This document shows, in pieces, positions 17,947 to 27,519 of a DNA stretch of 64,000 nt. Each line of letters opens with the position of its first letter. Position 1 is the first letter of the stretch. The notes under the pieces are model-generated. The model saw only the letters and a program-made list of their open reading frames with translations, ran no database searches and was not told the origin of the DNA. Source of the DNA: Trabulsiella odontotermitis (lineage in GTDB: Bacteria > Pseudomonadota > Gammaproteobacteria > Enterobacterales > Enterobacteriaceae). The stretch is taken from assembly GCF_030053895.1 (NCBI RefSeq), contig NZ_CP125781.1, positions 682,001 through 746,000 on the forward strand, written 5' to 3'. The translations under genes and the position numbers were made by a program.

Positions 17947-18848
17947 TAATAATTTCCCCAATCAAACTCATCTACATCGGTTTCTGACATCGGCTTAATA
18001 TTTGGTACTTGGCTCGGTGACAAACTCCCTGGTGCCGTGTCTGGCATTTTTCCTGCGACTTTACCTGAAACATATCGATGATTCCCCTCGACTACAACAT
18101 TACCATCAACTTTTATGGGAGGTGCGACATCACCTTTTAGTAATCGATCTACATAGCGTTGAATAGCCGGGAGAGAAACGCTGCCTTGCAGTGTCTGCAT
18201 GGTGTCGCCTTTCAATGAATTACGAATTATATCAGGTGTTACATCTGCACCGCTATTGACTTTGCACAAACCAAGAGGATCGATCCAAGAGAGTGGGTTA
18301 GGCACATACGCATATAAATTTAACCCGCCTCTTAACCCCACAGGGTCCGCGCACAGATACTCCCCTGTTTCGCAATCATAGTACCGGAACCGGTTATAGT
18401 ACAGCCCCGATTCCTCATCCTCATACTGCCCCGGAAACCGTAACCGGCAGGAGGGCGCATCTTCCTTATTGATGCTTTCCTCCCGGCCCCAGAGCTGCTG
18501 CTCACCGCGCCAGACTATGGTGCCGTCTTCCGTCAGCAGCTCCTGTATCCTGCCGACCGTATCCGTTACGGCATAATGCAGTTGTCCTTTCTCATAGCGC
18601 GCAACCGGTGTAAAACTCCCTGGCTCGTATATCCAGCGAATGGCGTTTTCATAATCTGGTGTACCGTCTTGGTTAACCGGGATTTCTTCCGTTAACTGGT
18701 CACCGTTCCAGTGGAAGTCCATACCGGGTTTGTCGTGGCTGGTACACCGCTTGCTGATACGTCTGCCGGACGGGTCGTATTTATATTCCCAGCGATAGCG
18801 CCACTGCTGCGGGCGATAGCCACCGGTATCGACCTGTTTCTCTGCCAA
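17946..18848 (-). CDS. Orphan Rhs tip B with ParB-like toxin domain
   Basis: 300 codons: about 190 of Rhs core, ending VGLRGGLNLYAYVPNPLSWI then DPLGL, and about 100 of toxin. The toxin contains LPAIQRYVDRLLKGDVAPPI and VVVEGNHRYVSGKVAG. GNHRY after a basic helix is the ParB/sulfiredoxin-like signature, a fold used as nuclease in some polymorphic toxins. The core part lacks 19-20 residues present in the full Rhs, just after WRYRW, consistent with deletion between short repeats. No PAAR or N-terminus remains and no convincing start exists, so delivery would need recombination onto the intact rhs. Confidence 0.65.
   Translation of the reverse strand: MAEKQVDTGGYRPQQWRYRWEYKYDPSGRRISKRCTSHDKPGMDFHWNGDQLTEEIPVNQDGTPDYENAIRWIYEPGSFTPVARYEKGQLHYAVTDTVGRIQELLTEDGTIVWRGEQQLWGREESINKEDAPSCRLRFPGQYEDEESGLYYNRFRYYDCETGEYLCADPVGLRGGLNLYAYVPNPLSWIDPLGLCKVNSGADVTPDIIRNSLKGDTMQTLQGSVSLPAIQRYVDRLLKGDVAPPIKVDGNVVVEGNHRYVSGKVAGKMPDTAPGSLSPSQVPNIKPMSETDVDEFDWGNY
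18363..18794 (-). repeat. rhs core repeat, copy 1
   Basis: 432 bp that align without gaps to 20374-20805 (offset 2011) with only a handful of mismatches by eye. Both copies encode the last part of the Rhs core before the variable tip. This is a substrate for homologous exchange of tips. Confidence 0.85.
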
Positions 18849-19563
18849 CCTGCCGTTAACGTCATATTTTCAAGTGACAGTGTGCGCATTCACCATCTTG
18901 AAAAATTTCACGTCCTCCGTTTTGCCAGCCTTCGGGCTGATACGGCGGGTCGTGTGCCGCCAGCCCTCATGTGTCCATGATACCACCCGGCCCTGCTGCA
19001 GTTGCTGGTGCGTCTCGCTTTCCAGGACTTCACCGTCGCATCAGCATCACGGGTTTCCACCATGCGGCACAGTGCGTCATGGCGAGAGGTGGTGGTGCTC
19101 AGGATACGGGGGGGTGTCGCCCTGTGTAACGGTTTCGTCGGTTAGCTGGTCGGTGACAGTGTACCGGCGGTTCAGGTGCGTGCCGTCCGGGAAGGACGGA
19201 TACGGCGCCCGGCTGCATCGTAAACGTAAGTCAGCCTGCGTCCGGTAAAGTCCGTTTCAGCAACAAGCTGTCCCGCCAGGTCATATTCCAGGCGGTAACG
19301 TTCACCGTCGGGGTGGCTGATTTCTTCCACGCAGCCCTGGGTCCAGCGTGATGCTGACTGTAGCGAAAGTGAACCCGAAGGGGGTCTTTCACGCCCAGCA
19401 GATGGCCCAGCATATCCAGCGCGGTGGTCTCCCGCACCTGATGTAGGGCGTCATGGCTAAACCGCCAGTCAGCACCGCCTGGCAGGGCGATGTGACTGAT
19501 ATCGCCCTCGTCGTTATAGTCATAGGTCGTGGTGCGCCCTAGCGCATCGGTATGGGTAAACAC
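18849..19563 (-). pseudogene. Frameshifted rhs core remnant upstream of tip B
   Basis: Minus-strand segments in different frames read as YD-repeat core. From 19563 one sees TDALGRTTTYDYNDEGDISH and LPGGADWRFSHDALHQVRET, then LLGVKDPLRVHFRYSQHHAG; later pieces match RHS core text in other frames near 18850-19230. Several frameshifts and deletions separate it from tip B. It begins directly after the immunity gene of the intact Rhs, so it looks like an older rhs gene displaced by a newly acquired tip. Confidence 0.75.
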
Positions 19564-19582
19564 TTACCCGGCTTTTATTAAC

Positions 19583-19990
19583 TCAAGATACACGCTGTTT
19601 ATATTTATCTATAGCTTGAGAACGTACGAATTCACTGGGGTCGTTTTCTGACATTTCTTTCAAGATTGCGAGAGGCAATTTTTTATTAAATGTTAACCTT
19701 GATCTAATGCCTTCGTCTGGGTCTTTTGAGAATAATAAGTATATATCCATATCAAGAGGATATTTGGAACAAATTGCATGTCGAACAATAGGATCACTGT
19801 CCTTGGAAAGGTAAACTATTATTTCTCTGGGGATAGCTTTATTACGTGCTACCCAGACCCTCATATCCGGATACTTCTCAATGAGCTCAAACCATACTTC
19901 GATGGGAGCTCCCTCTATTTTTGCTCTGTTGCATTCAGCAGGGAAATCACTATTCCTTAATTCAATAAACTCTTTTGATGAATTAATCAT
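19583..19990 (-). CDS. HEAT-like repeat immunity protein for the intact Rhs
   Basis: 135 residues with repeating helical units: WVARNKAIPREIIVYLSKDS, DPIVRHAICSKYPL, DEGIRSRLTFNKKLPLAIL, DPSEFVRSQAIDK. These are HEAT/LRV-type repeats (xxVRxxxAxNxxxPxxxLxxLxxD). The start is 8 bp after the rhs stop and the gene is AT-rich, so it is the expected cognate immunity protein. It should bind the 90-residue tip in the cytoplasm; the complex is inferred from context. Confidence 0.75.
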   Translation of the reverse strand: MINSSKEFIELRNSDFPAECNRAKIEGAPIEVWFELIEKYPDMRVWVARNKAIPREIIVYLSKDSDPIVRHAICSKYPLDMDIYLLFSKDPDEGIRSRLTFNKKLPLAILKEMSENDPSEFVRSQAIDKYKQRVS

Positions 19991-19998
19991 GGCCGACC

Positions 19999-22900
19999 TT
20001 AAAATTTGACAGATATGCCTTTGCAGGCTTTCTTAGGAATACTTTTCCCAGTGTTGCCCTTATGCTTGTTTGGCATGTAATTACCATTTTTATCAGCATC
20101 TGCGATCCACTCTAAGTGAGTAGACTTTTCTTCATAGACTTTGTAGGCAGAGCCACCGTGACCCGTTGTATCTTTAGACCACCACAAACCTGTTCTTCCA
20201 TCTTTATAATATTTCTCTTTAAAAGGACCACCTTGCAAAATAGCTGTAGTCTTATCGCCATCTATTTGCCAACCAGTTAATCCAAGAGGATCTATCCACC
20301 CCAGCGGATTAGGCACGTAACTATAGAGATTTATTCCTCCATTTAGCCCTATCGGGTCCGCACTGATATACTGCCCTGTTTCGCAATCATAGTACCGGAA
20401 CCGGTTATAGTACAGTCCCGATTCCTCATCCTCATACTGCCCCGGAAACCGTAACCGGCAGGAGGGCGCATCTTCCTTACTGATGCTTTCCTCCCGGCCC
20501 CAGAGCTGCTGCTCACCGCGCCAGACTATGGTGCCGTCTTCCGTCAGCAGCTCCTGTATCCTGCCGACCGTATCCGTTACGGCATAATGCAGTTGTCCTT
20601 TCTCATAGCGCGCAACCGGCGTAAAACTCCCTGGCTCGTATATCCAGCGAATGGCGTTTTCATAATCTGGTGTACCGTCCTGGTTAACCGGGATTTCTTC
20701 CGTTAACTGGTCACCGTTCCAGTGGAAGTCCATACCGGGTTTGTCGTGGCTGGTACACCGCTTGCTGATACGTCTGCCGGACGGGTCATATTTATATTCC
20801 CAGCGTTCGCCGTCGGGGGTCTCCAGCCCCGTCAGCTGACTTCGCGCATCCCACCGGTAGCGCCATTCCAGCGGACGGTAACCGCCTTTATCGACCAGCT
20901 TCTGTACCAGTCTGCCGTTAACATCGTATTTCCAGGTGATATTGTGCGCGTTCACCACCCGGACAAATTTTCCCTGCTCCGGTTTCCCGGTCTCCGGGTT
21001 TATGCGGGAGGTTGTGTGCCGCCAGGCTTTATGCCCCCGGGATGTCACCCGTCCATGCTGTAGCTGCTGGTGGGTTTCATTTTCCAGTACATCATTCACC
21101 CGGGTCAGGCGGCGGACAATGTTGAGGTTTTTGTCGTAAGTAAAACGCTCCTCGCACACTGATGTGTTGCCGCTGCCCGTCCAGGTGGTGTGGCTTATCT
21201 GGTCGTTTTCCGTGATGCTGTTGAACATCGTCCCGCGCAGTGAGTCCGATATCATCGTCAGGTTGTACGCCCTGTCATACAGCCACTGCCGCGTCAGGCT
21301 TTTGTTACGCTCAACCGACCCGGCCTGATGGCCTCCGGCTTTCTGCCGTGCCGGCATTCCCGCTGGTGTGTAATCCAGCGTCTGGTAAAATCCGGCACTG
21401 CTGCTGCGGGATGTTTCCTGACCGCGCAGGTCATGCTCAAACATCAGCGGCGCATGGTCAGCTATCTGCCAGGCCGTCAGATACCCCATCTGACTGCGGG
21501 TGAAGCATTCTGTGATACCGCCGGTGGTGCGTAGTGAGACCGTATCCAGGGCGGGGTCGTACTGATATTCCGTACGTCTGCCGTTGATGGTCTCAGCCAC
21601 AACCCTGCCGGCATCGTCATATTCATATTTGACTGTCGCATCGTCGTTTTTCGCCTCCACCAGACGGCACAGCGTGTCATAGCGGAAAGTGGTGGCACTC
21701 AGGACACGGTCGCTGTCGCCCCGGGTGACACTTTCATCCGTCACCTGGTCGGTCACGTTATAACGGCGGTTCAGGTGCGTGCCGTCCGGGAAGGTGGTGC
21801 GGATACAGCGGCCTGCGGCGTCGTATGCGTAAGTCAGTGTGCGCCCGGTAAAGTCAGTTTCCGCGACAGGCTGCCCGGCCTTGTCGTATTCCAGACGGTA
21901 GCGTTCACCTGCGGCATTGATGATGTCAGTCAGCCGGGTGAGTTTATCGTAACGGCATTCGAGCCGTTCACCGTCCGGGCGGATGACCGCCGTCAGCAGG
22001 TCAAAGGCGCCGTATTCGTAACGGGTGGTTTTGCCTTCCCCGTCGGTGACGCTTTCCGGCAGCTTTTCGCTGTTCTGCAGCAGCAGTTCACGCACACCGT
22101 CCGGACGGTTTATTTCTTCCACACTGCCCTGCCGACCGGCGTGTTTTTTACTGTGACGGAATTGTGTGGTGAAGCCCAGCGGGTCTTTTACACTCAGCAG
22201 ACGGCCCAGGATATCCTGTTCAGTCTGTGTCACACCGCCGTCCGGCGCGACCGTCTCCCGTACCCGGTGCAGTGCATCGTAATTCCACTGCCAGGTGGCG
22301 CCACCCGGCAGTACCTGCCTGAGTAAATCCCCCTGCGCATTGTAGCTGAACTGCTGCACCCGGCCCTGCGGGTCGGTCAGGCTGACCATGCTGCCGTGGT
22401 CGTCATAATCCCACTGCCAGACCTGCCGGTCCGGCGTGGTCAGCCGGGTGAGCTGCCCGTCATCGTTATAGTCGTAATACAGACTGTATCCACCCGGCAG
22501 GGAGAGATGGTGGATATCGCCGTCTTCGGTGTAGTGATATTCCGTGGTACGCCCGGCAGGGTCGGTGCGGGACTGCAGTTGTGTGTTGTCCCAGACCGTC
22601 ATTTCTTCCCGGCCCTGCGGGTCGAGGCTCCGGGTGACGAGGCCGTCTTCGTTGTACCAGTAGCGGGTTTCACCGCCCTCCGCATCCAGATAGGTGGTGC
22701 ATTTTTCTTCATCGTTATAGATAAAGCGGTCGTCGTAATAGCCTTCCGTTGACCGGGTACTGACGGCCCGGCCCTGCGCGTCATAACCGATATCCACGCA
22801 GGTTTTGTCCGTATCCCGCCAGCGGGTCATAAATCCTTCCGGCGAGTATTCATGCCACAGATGCGTGAACTGGAAGGTGTCGCATTCCGCCAGAAAACCA

Positions 22901-24339
22901 TTAGCGTCATAACCACAGGTCACGAGACGCTGAGGCTCCGGCGTGACCAGGTCAATGCTCATCAGGTGCTGTTGCTGCCAGTCAAGAGTGAGCGTGTAAC
23001 CGTCACTGTGGCGGACCTCTGTGAGCAGGGCATCCGTACGGAGAAAATCAATCCGGTTACCGTAACGGTCACGGACAGCAGAGAGCAGCCAGACGCCTTC
23101 ACCGGCCGGAGAAAACACCTGCGTCCGCTGAGTCCGGCGGTCCAGGAGCGTCAGTTCACCGCGTATATCCCCGGACAGCCGGTAATACGCCTGCCGGGAA
23201 TTGATGACTTCGCGGAACCTGCCATCCTGAGGAACGGGGTAGTACAGCACCACGCCTTCATGGTCGGTGAAGTGAAGGTTGTTGTCACGGGTCGTCAGGG
23301 TGACGGACCATTCATCGGTCCATTTTGCACCGAATATCCCGCCGCCCTGAGCCTGTGAGCGGTAAAAGCGGGAAAGCGTCAGTGGCAGGGAGCCGGGAAG
23401 GGAAAGAACGCTGAAGTGCTGCAGGAAATCACCGCGTGCGACATCCACAGGTTCGCCTGCGTGAGTACACAGCTCGCCGGGTGAGAATTCCCCTTCTCCT
23501 CCTTTTGCCTTCACTCTCCCCTTTATTCTGGCGCCGTCCATATCCATCCCGCCGGCAGAGCGTAATGCGACAGCGGCAATGATGCCCTGTGCTGCGGTCA
23601 TCAGGGCACGGTTCTCCGGCGTATCCATGGCATTAAAGGTTTCTGCCGCCTCACCCCCGACCTGTTCTGCGATGTTCCGGGCTGTTTCCGGGGTCATGCT
23701 GTAGTAACTGGCCGCACTGAGCATCGCACCCGTCGCCTGGCTGTTTATGACACCATCAGCAGAATGGTCGGTAAAGAAATCACGGACGGATTCTTTTATC
23801 GCTTCTGCCGTGTCAGCCATCGCCTGTGCCGTCTGACGCCGGGATTCGGCTTCACGTTCATATGCCTGAAAAAGCGAATCCATAAACCCCTGTTCTTCCG
23901 GTGTATCAGGCTCCACTGCCGGGTCTGCACCTGCAGCGGGAACGCCGGCTGCCGGCGGCTGACCGACAATCACGCCGGTCGTATTTCTGGCATTCATCCA
24001 GAACGCGTCTCCGTGACGCAAAATCGCCTTTCCACCAGCGTAGACTGTACTGCTGTGCGCCAGTGGCTCGCAGATATCACCCACGGTCCCGCTTTTGATG
24101 CCCTTCGCCACCCCCGGTTCATCGCCTCTGGTGTAAGGGACAAAACTCTGCGCCAGCACCAGAAGCGGTTTGCCGTTCGCTTTTACCTCAGGCACGACCT
24201 GCACGGCATCGCCCAGGCTGGCGGTTACCGGATAGGGAACGGGGGGGGTCGAGGGACCGATGGGGGTTTTACACACATCAGGCGTGACGGAAATAACCAG
24301 CCAGTTAGTGTCCTGACGCGCGATGTAATTTATCGCCAT
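19999..24339 (-). CDS. PAAR-like (DUF4150) Rhs-family T6SS effector
   Basis: 1446 residues from ATG 24339, chosen because GGGAAG precedes it and the coding text MAINYIARQDTNW starts the DUF4150 PAAR-like tip (residues 1-110), which caps VgrG. A hydrophilic linker follows, then from about residue 310 the Rhs/YD core (GELCTHAGEPVDVARGDFLQ onwards, dozens of YD repeats) that forms a shell around the toxin. The core ends NPLGWIDPLGL, the usual autocleavage region, leaving a tip of about 90 residues with WWSKDTTGHGGSAYKVYEE and WIADADKNGNYM. The tip is small and basic, probably a nuclease (RNase is my guess), but I cannot place the family. It overlaps the adaptor gene stop by 10 bp. Confidence 0.9.
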   Translation of the reverse strand: MAINYIARQDTNWLVISVTPDVCKTPIGPSTPPVPYPVTASLGDAVQVVPEVKANGKPLLVLAQSFVPYTRGDEPGVAKGIKSGTVGDICEPLAHSSTVYAGGKAILRHGDAFWMNARNTTGVIVGQPPAAGVPAAGADPAVEPDTPEEQGFMDSLFQAYEREAESRRQTAQAMADTAEAIKESVRDFFTDHSADGVINSQATGAMLSAASYYSMTPETARNIAEQVGGEAAETFNAMDTPENRALMTAAQGIIAAVALRSAGGMDMDGARIKGRVKAKGGEGEFSPGELCTHAGEPVDVARGDFLQHFSVLSLPGSLPLTLSRFYRSQAQGGGIFGAKWTDEWSVTLTTRDNNLHFTDHEGVVLYYPVPQDGRFREVINSRQAYYRLSGDIRGELTLLDRRTQRTQVFSPAGEGVWLLSAVRDRYGNRIDFLRTDALLTEVRHSDGYTLTLDWQQQHLMSIDLVTPEPQRLVTCGYDANGFLAECDTFQFTHLWHEYSPEGFMTRWRDTDKTCVDIGYDAQGRAVSTRSTEGYYDDRFIYNDEEKCTTYLDAEGGETRYWYNEDGLVTRSLDPQGREEMTVWDNTQLQSRTDPAGRTTEYHYTEDGDIHHLSLPGGYSLYYDYNDDGQLTRLTTPDRQVWQWDYDDHGSMVSLTDPQGRVQQFSYNAQGDLLRQVLPGGATWQWNYDALHRVRETVAPDGGVTQTEQDILGRLLSVKDPLGFTTQFRHSKKHAGRQGSVEEINRPDGVRELLLQNSEKLPESVTDGEGKTTRYEYGAFDLLTAVIRPDGERLECRYDKLTRLTDIINAAGERYRLEYDKAGQPVAETDFTGRTLTYAYDAAGRCIRTTFPDGTHLNRRYNVTDQVTDESVTRGDSDRVLSATTFRYDTLCRLVEAKNDDATVKYEYDDAGRVVAETINGRRTEYQYDPALDTVSLRTTGGITECFTRSQMGYLTAWQIADHAPLMFEHDLRGQETSRSSSAGFYQTLDYTPAGMPARQKAGGHQAGSVERNKSLTRQWLYDRAYNLTMISDSLRGTMFNSITENDQISHTTWTGSGNTSVCEERFTYDKNLNIVRRLTRVNDVLENETHQQLQHGRVTSRGHKAWRHTTSRINPETGKPEQGKFVRVVNAHNITWKYDVNGRLVQKLVDKGGYRPLEWRYRWDARSQLTGLETPDGERWEYKYDPSGRRISKRCTSHDKPGMDFHWNGDQLTEEIPVNQDGTPDYENAIRWIYEPGSFTPVARYEKGQLHYAVTDTVGRIQELLTEDGTIVWRGEQQLWGREESISKEDAPSCRLRFPGQYEDEESGLYYNRFRYYDCETGQYISADPIGLNGGINLYSYVPNPLGWIDPLGLTGWQIDGDKTTAILQGGPFKEKYYKDGRTGLWWSKDTTGHGGSAYKVYEEKSTHLEWIADADKNGNYMPNKHKGNTGKSIPKKACKGISVKF
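20374..20805 (-). repeat. rhs core repeat, copy 2
   Basis: Copy inside the intact rhs gene, near-identical to 18363-18794. It ends 20 codons short of the point where the orphan has its internal deletion. Confidence 0.85.
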
Positions 24340-25520
24340 GATGGCATCTTCCCTGTGCTGTAGCGGGCTTCCATCACCCGGACATCTGCGCTGACCGGCA
24401 GCAGATAGCGCCACGTCAGTGACACCATGCGTGTGTCAGTGTCAATGTGCAGGGTATCCGTCCACATCAGTTGCGGAATAAGTTCACCGGTATTCATCCG
24501 CAGTAATACCCGGGCCTGATGAGGAGGCAGCAGAAAGCTGATGTCGCCGTCCGGGTGAAATCCTGTCAGCGCAATCTCTGTCCCCGGTTGCAAAAACGGG
24601 ATTTGCTGGTCCTGCGGCGCACAGTTCCAGTAACCGAAATCAAAATCATCTGGTAGATCAGGGTGTTGTATTTCCAGCCACTCTTGATCATAGGTTCCCG
24701 CCAGCAGTAAACGTGGCCACCAGGAGCGACCAACTGCGCCAAAACCTGCCGGTTGAAATTCAGGGGTAAACCAGTCGGCTTTTCCGTCAAGGCAGGCTGC
24801 AAACTGCCTGAGGGTGAACGGACTAGCCACTGCAATGATGCGGGGGGCTTCGACTTGTGAAACACCACAAGTTTGCAGATACCACGACTGCATATAGCCC
24901 AGCCCCAGTGGGTTCACTGGGCAGGTTATGTGCGCCAGAGGCGGGTTTTCCCGGTCTGGGTGTTTCCGACGTTGCTCTTCGGTGAGACGGTATTCTTCAG
25001 GAATGCGGTTTGCATATTCGCTGTCAGCTTCCATACGGCATTCGCCGCCAAAAGCGTAGCGGTAATCCAGCGGTAGGGATGTGAATGGCTCCGGCTCAGT
25101 TTCATACCATTGTCCAGTAAGGGGCTGGCGCTGGTAAAAGCGTTTCCCCGTCACCCGTAATTTTTTGTCCAGTATTACTTCGCCAGAAGGTGAACGCATC
25201 AGTATTGCCGCTGTCATTTCTGACACAGCAATGCCATCCGGTGTGTAAGCTGTTCCGTTAATGATGATGTCACAGGCAGGCTTTAGGGGGGCGAGGTCAC
25301 TTTCACGCAACACAGAAGAAACGTTCATTTCTCCGGAAAACTTATCCTCAACACAGAGTGGTAATGGCGGGTTTTCCATCAGCTTCGCTTGCCACTGGCC
25401 ACTCTCGTCTTGCTTCAACTGATAACCGGTTTTCATGACAACAACGCGATGGCGCTCATTATGTTTATCGTCCATCGCATATTCCATTACTGAAAAAGGC
25501 GTCAGATTTCTAAATTCCAT
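24330..25520 (-). CDS. DUF2169 effector-loading adaptor
   Basis: 396 residues of the DUF2169 family, which in other T6SSs stabilise PAAR-bearing effectors and load them on VgrG. Family-like text includes LTPFSVMEYAMDDKHNERHR at the N-terminus, DIIINGTAYTPDG, DKKLRVTGKRFYQR and NPLGLGY. It lies between vgrG (10 bp gap) and rhs (ATGGCGATAA overlap), the fixed vgrG-adaptor-rhs order. It acts in the cytoplasm before firing. No breaks. Confidence 0.88.
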   Translation of the reverse strand: MEFRNLTPFSVMEYAMDDKHNERHRVVVMKTGYQLKQDESGQWQAKLMENPPLPLCVEDKFSGEMNVSSVLRESDLAPLKPACDIIINGTAYTPDGIAVSEMTAAILMRSPSGEVILDKKLRVTGKRFYQRQPLTGQWYETEPEPFTSLPLDYRYAFGGECRMEADSEYANRIPEEYRLTEEQRRKHPDRENPPLAHITCPVNPLGLGYMQSWYLQTCGVSQVEAPRIIAVASPFTLRQFAACLDGKADWFTPEFQPAGFGAVGRSWWPRLLLAGTYDQEWLEIQHPDLPDDFDFGYWNCAPQDQQIPFLQPGTEIALTGFHPDGDISFLLPPHQARVLLRMNTGELIPQLMWTDTLHIDTDTRMVSLTWRYLLPVSADVRVMEARYSTGKMPSWR

Positions 25521-25530
25521 CCTTCACGCC

Positions 25531-27519
25531 TCAGTTGATAAATACATCTTTGCCGTTGAGGTGCACGGGGCCACCGGCAGTAAAATTGAAGTTCTGTCCG
25601 GAAATAGTAATTTTCCCACTGCTTTCCAGAGTGATGGAGCTGGCTCCGCATTTCAGTTCAATTTTGTCGCCGGATTTGATGGTGGTGATATGAGCGACAT
25701 CAAGTGTGAAATTCTCCTTAACAGTGATGCTCTGATCTTTTGTTACGGTTTCAGTATCTTTACCAATGACCGTAATAGTCTGATCACCACCGATATTCTT
25801 CTCGCGATCTTGCGTGACATTCAGTGTCTGCTTATTCTGCACTGTGATTGTCTGGTCATGGGCTACAGTAACTTTTTGATCATGCCCGCCTTCATTTTTG
25901 CCACCCACATTGACTGTCTGACCGACGCCCACCGTGACCGTCTGGTTGTTCTTCACCGTTTCGGTATGGTCGTGGTCCACTGTCGTCGTTCGGTCATGCA
26001 GCACCTCGGTTTGCATGTCTTTTTGGGCGTGCATATAGAGTTGTTCTTTTCCGGTGGCATCCTCAAAACGTAGTTCGTTGAAGCCTTCACCTTGGTAAGT
26101 TTTTGAGCGGATAGTCATCTGTGTTTTGGTGCCAGGCAGGCTACCAGGCGAGCGGTTATCCTGATGGTAGGTACGACCCATGATGATAGGTTGGTCCGGG
26201 TCGCCGTTAAGAAAATCCACAATGACTTCCTGACCAATGCGTGGAATGGCGAGATTGCCGAAACCTGAACCCGCCCACGCCTGCGAGACTCGTACCCAGC
26301 AGGAGCTTTCCTCTGTTTTAGGGTTATATCTGTCCCAATGGAATTTGACGCGGACGCGCCCGTGCTCATCACAGAAAATTTCTTCGCCGGTAGGGCCAGT
26401 TACGATGGCACTTTGTGGGCCATCAACTCTGGGTTTGGATGGTGATCTCGATCGCCATGTTCTGTCTGCGGGTATGACTTCACACTCGTTGCTGAGGGTT
26501 GTACCAGTCCCCTGATTGCCGTGCAGCGCCTGTGGCTGATCTCCAGAGAGTGTGCTACTCACTACTTGCCATTGTCGATTTAATGTGGCAAACGGATGTC
26601 CGGCAAGTGTAAATCGGCTACCTGGCCACAACGTTGGCGAATTACTAATGCAATTTGCTGTTTCACTATCATTACGCCATCCCTCAGTCTGGTAGCGAAC
26701 AAAATCTTCACCATGTTGTTCATCTTTGAAACGACCGGGGTAGTCGAATATTTCATATTGCGGATGTTGACCATTGAGAAACTCACCCTGATGACTGTAA
26801 TTAGCAGGCCAGCCCGGCCGCTTGAAAGTGAAATCTTGAGTTGTCACCATTGCAGGGCGTATTAATGCGCGATAGCGGAATTCACTCACGCTAGCAGGTG
26901 TCGTATCTGTGGATTCATTTGGGTTAAATTTCAATGTGCCTGATACTGGTAATCCCGCTACATAGTCACATAACACCAGATGTTGTTCCGCCTCCTCATT
27001 GCTCGGTTGTTCAAAGAAAAAAATCCCTTCCTCTGACCAGAGACGCGTCAGGAATTCCAGATCACTTTCTCCATACTGTACGCAAAATTCTCTTGGAGGG
27101 TGTTCTTCATTGAATTGAGGCGACCATTCGGTTATATCATTTTCCTGGAGCAGAATATCAGAGATGGTTTGAATATCTTGCTGTTGGAAAATACGGAAAT
27201 TATACCGCAAACCTGCGCGCCATAATGGTGGGTGTATTGTCACATGATAGCGCATTTGCCAGTTATTATTTTCACCGAGTAAAACGCTGGTTACAATACC
27301 ACTCACTTCGCGCAATGGTATATCACCTTGCCATATGGTCAAACAGGCTTTCTTTTCGAGAAAGTTTTCTGCCGTTAAGTTAAAAAGCGAACTGGCTATT
27401 TCTACTTCTAATGTGAAAGGAGTTGAATGACTTTGATAAAGAGTAAAGTTCACCACTGCAGTTGTGGTTTCCAACAGGCCATTAATATTAAGCGTAAAGC
27501 GTAATCCTTGTCCGAGCAT
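25531..27519 (-). CDS. vgrG: T6SS spike protein VgrG
   Basis: 662 residues. The gp27-like N-terminal half (FTLYQSHSTPFTLEVEIASS, FCVQYGESDLEFLTRLWSEEGIFF) is followed by the gp5 OB-fold (GPTGEEIFCDEHGRVRVKFHWD, SCWVRVSQAWAGSGFGN, PRIGQEVIVDFLNGDPDQPI). A triple-stranded beta-helix comes last, with many repeats of the form DQTxTV, ending KDVFIN. No extra C-terminal enzyme domain, so it is a structural VgrG that relies on the PAAR-Rhs tip. It trimerises on Hcp. Its operon mates downstream are the adaptor and rhs. Confidence 0.95.
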   Translation of the reverse strand: MLGQGLRFTLNINGLLETTTAVVNFTLYQSHSTPFTLEVEIASSLFNLTAENFLEKKACLTIWQGDIPLREVSGIVTSVLLGENNNWQMRYHVTIHPPLWRAGLRYNFRIFQQQDIQTISDILLQENDITEWSPQFNEEHPPREFCVQYGESDLEFLTRLWSEEGIFFFEQPSNEEAEQHLVLCDYVAGLPVSGTLKFNPNESTDTTPASVSEFRYRALIRPAMVTTQDFTFKRPGWPANYSHQGEFLNGQHPQYEIFDYPGRFKDEQHGEDFVRYQTEGWRNDSETANCISNSPTLWPGSRFTLAGHPFATLNRQWQVVSSTLSGDQPQALHGNQGTGTTLSNECEVIPADRTWRSRSPSKPRVDGPQSAIVTGPTGEEIFCDEHGRVRVKFHWDRYNPKTEESSCWVRVSQAWAGSGFGNLAIPRIGQEVIVDFLNGDPDQPIIMGRTYHQDNRSPGSLPGTKTQMTIRSKTYQGEGFNELRFEDATGKEQLYMHAQKDMQTEVLHDRTTTVDHDHTETVKNNQTVTVGVGQTVNVGGKNEGGHDQKVTVAHDQTITVQNKQTLNVTQDREKNIGGDQTITVIGKDTETVTKDQSITVKENFTLDVAHITTIKSGDKIELKCGASSITLESSGKITISGQNFNFTAGGPVHLNGKDVFIN

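Noticed and set aside
20722..24363. Several plus-strand open frames of 110-200 codons opposite rhs
   Set aside because: They are antisense to an intact Rhs core; long opposite frames are expected from its GC-rich repeats, and none has a ribosome site or family match.
25700..26020. Tandem DNA repeat in vgrG
   Set aside because: Reflects the protein's beta-helix DQTxTV repeats; DNA copies are diverged and not an independent element.
25435..26073. Plus-strand 212-codon frame opposite the end of vgrG
   Set aside because: Mirror of the VgrG beta-helix repeats, no independent support.
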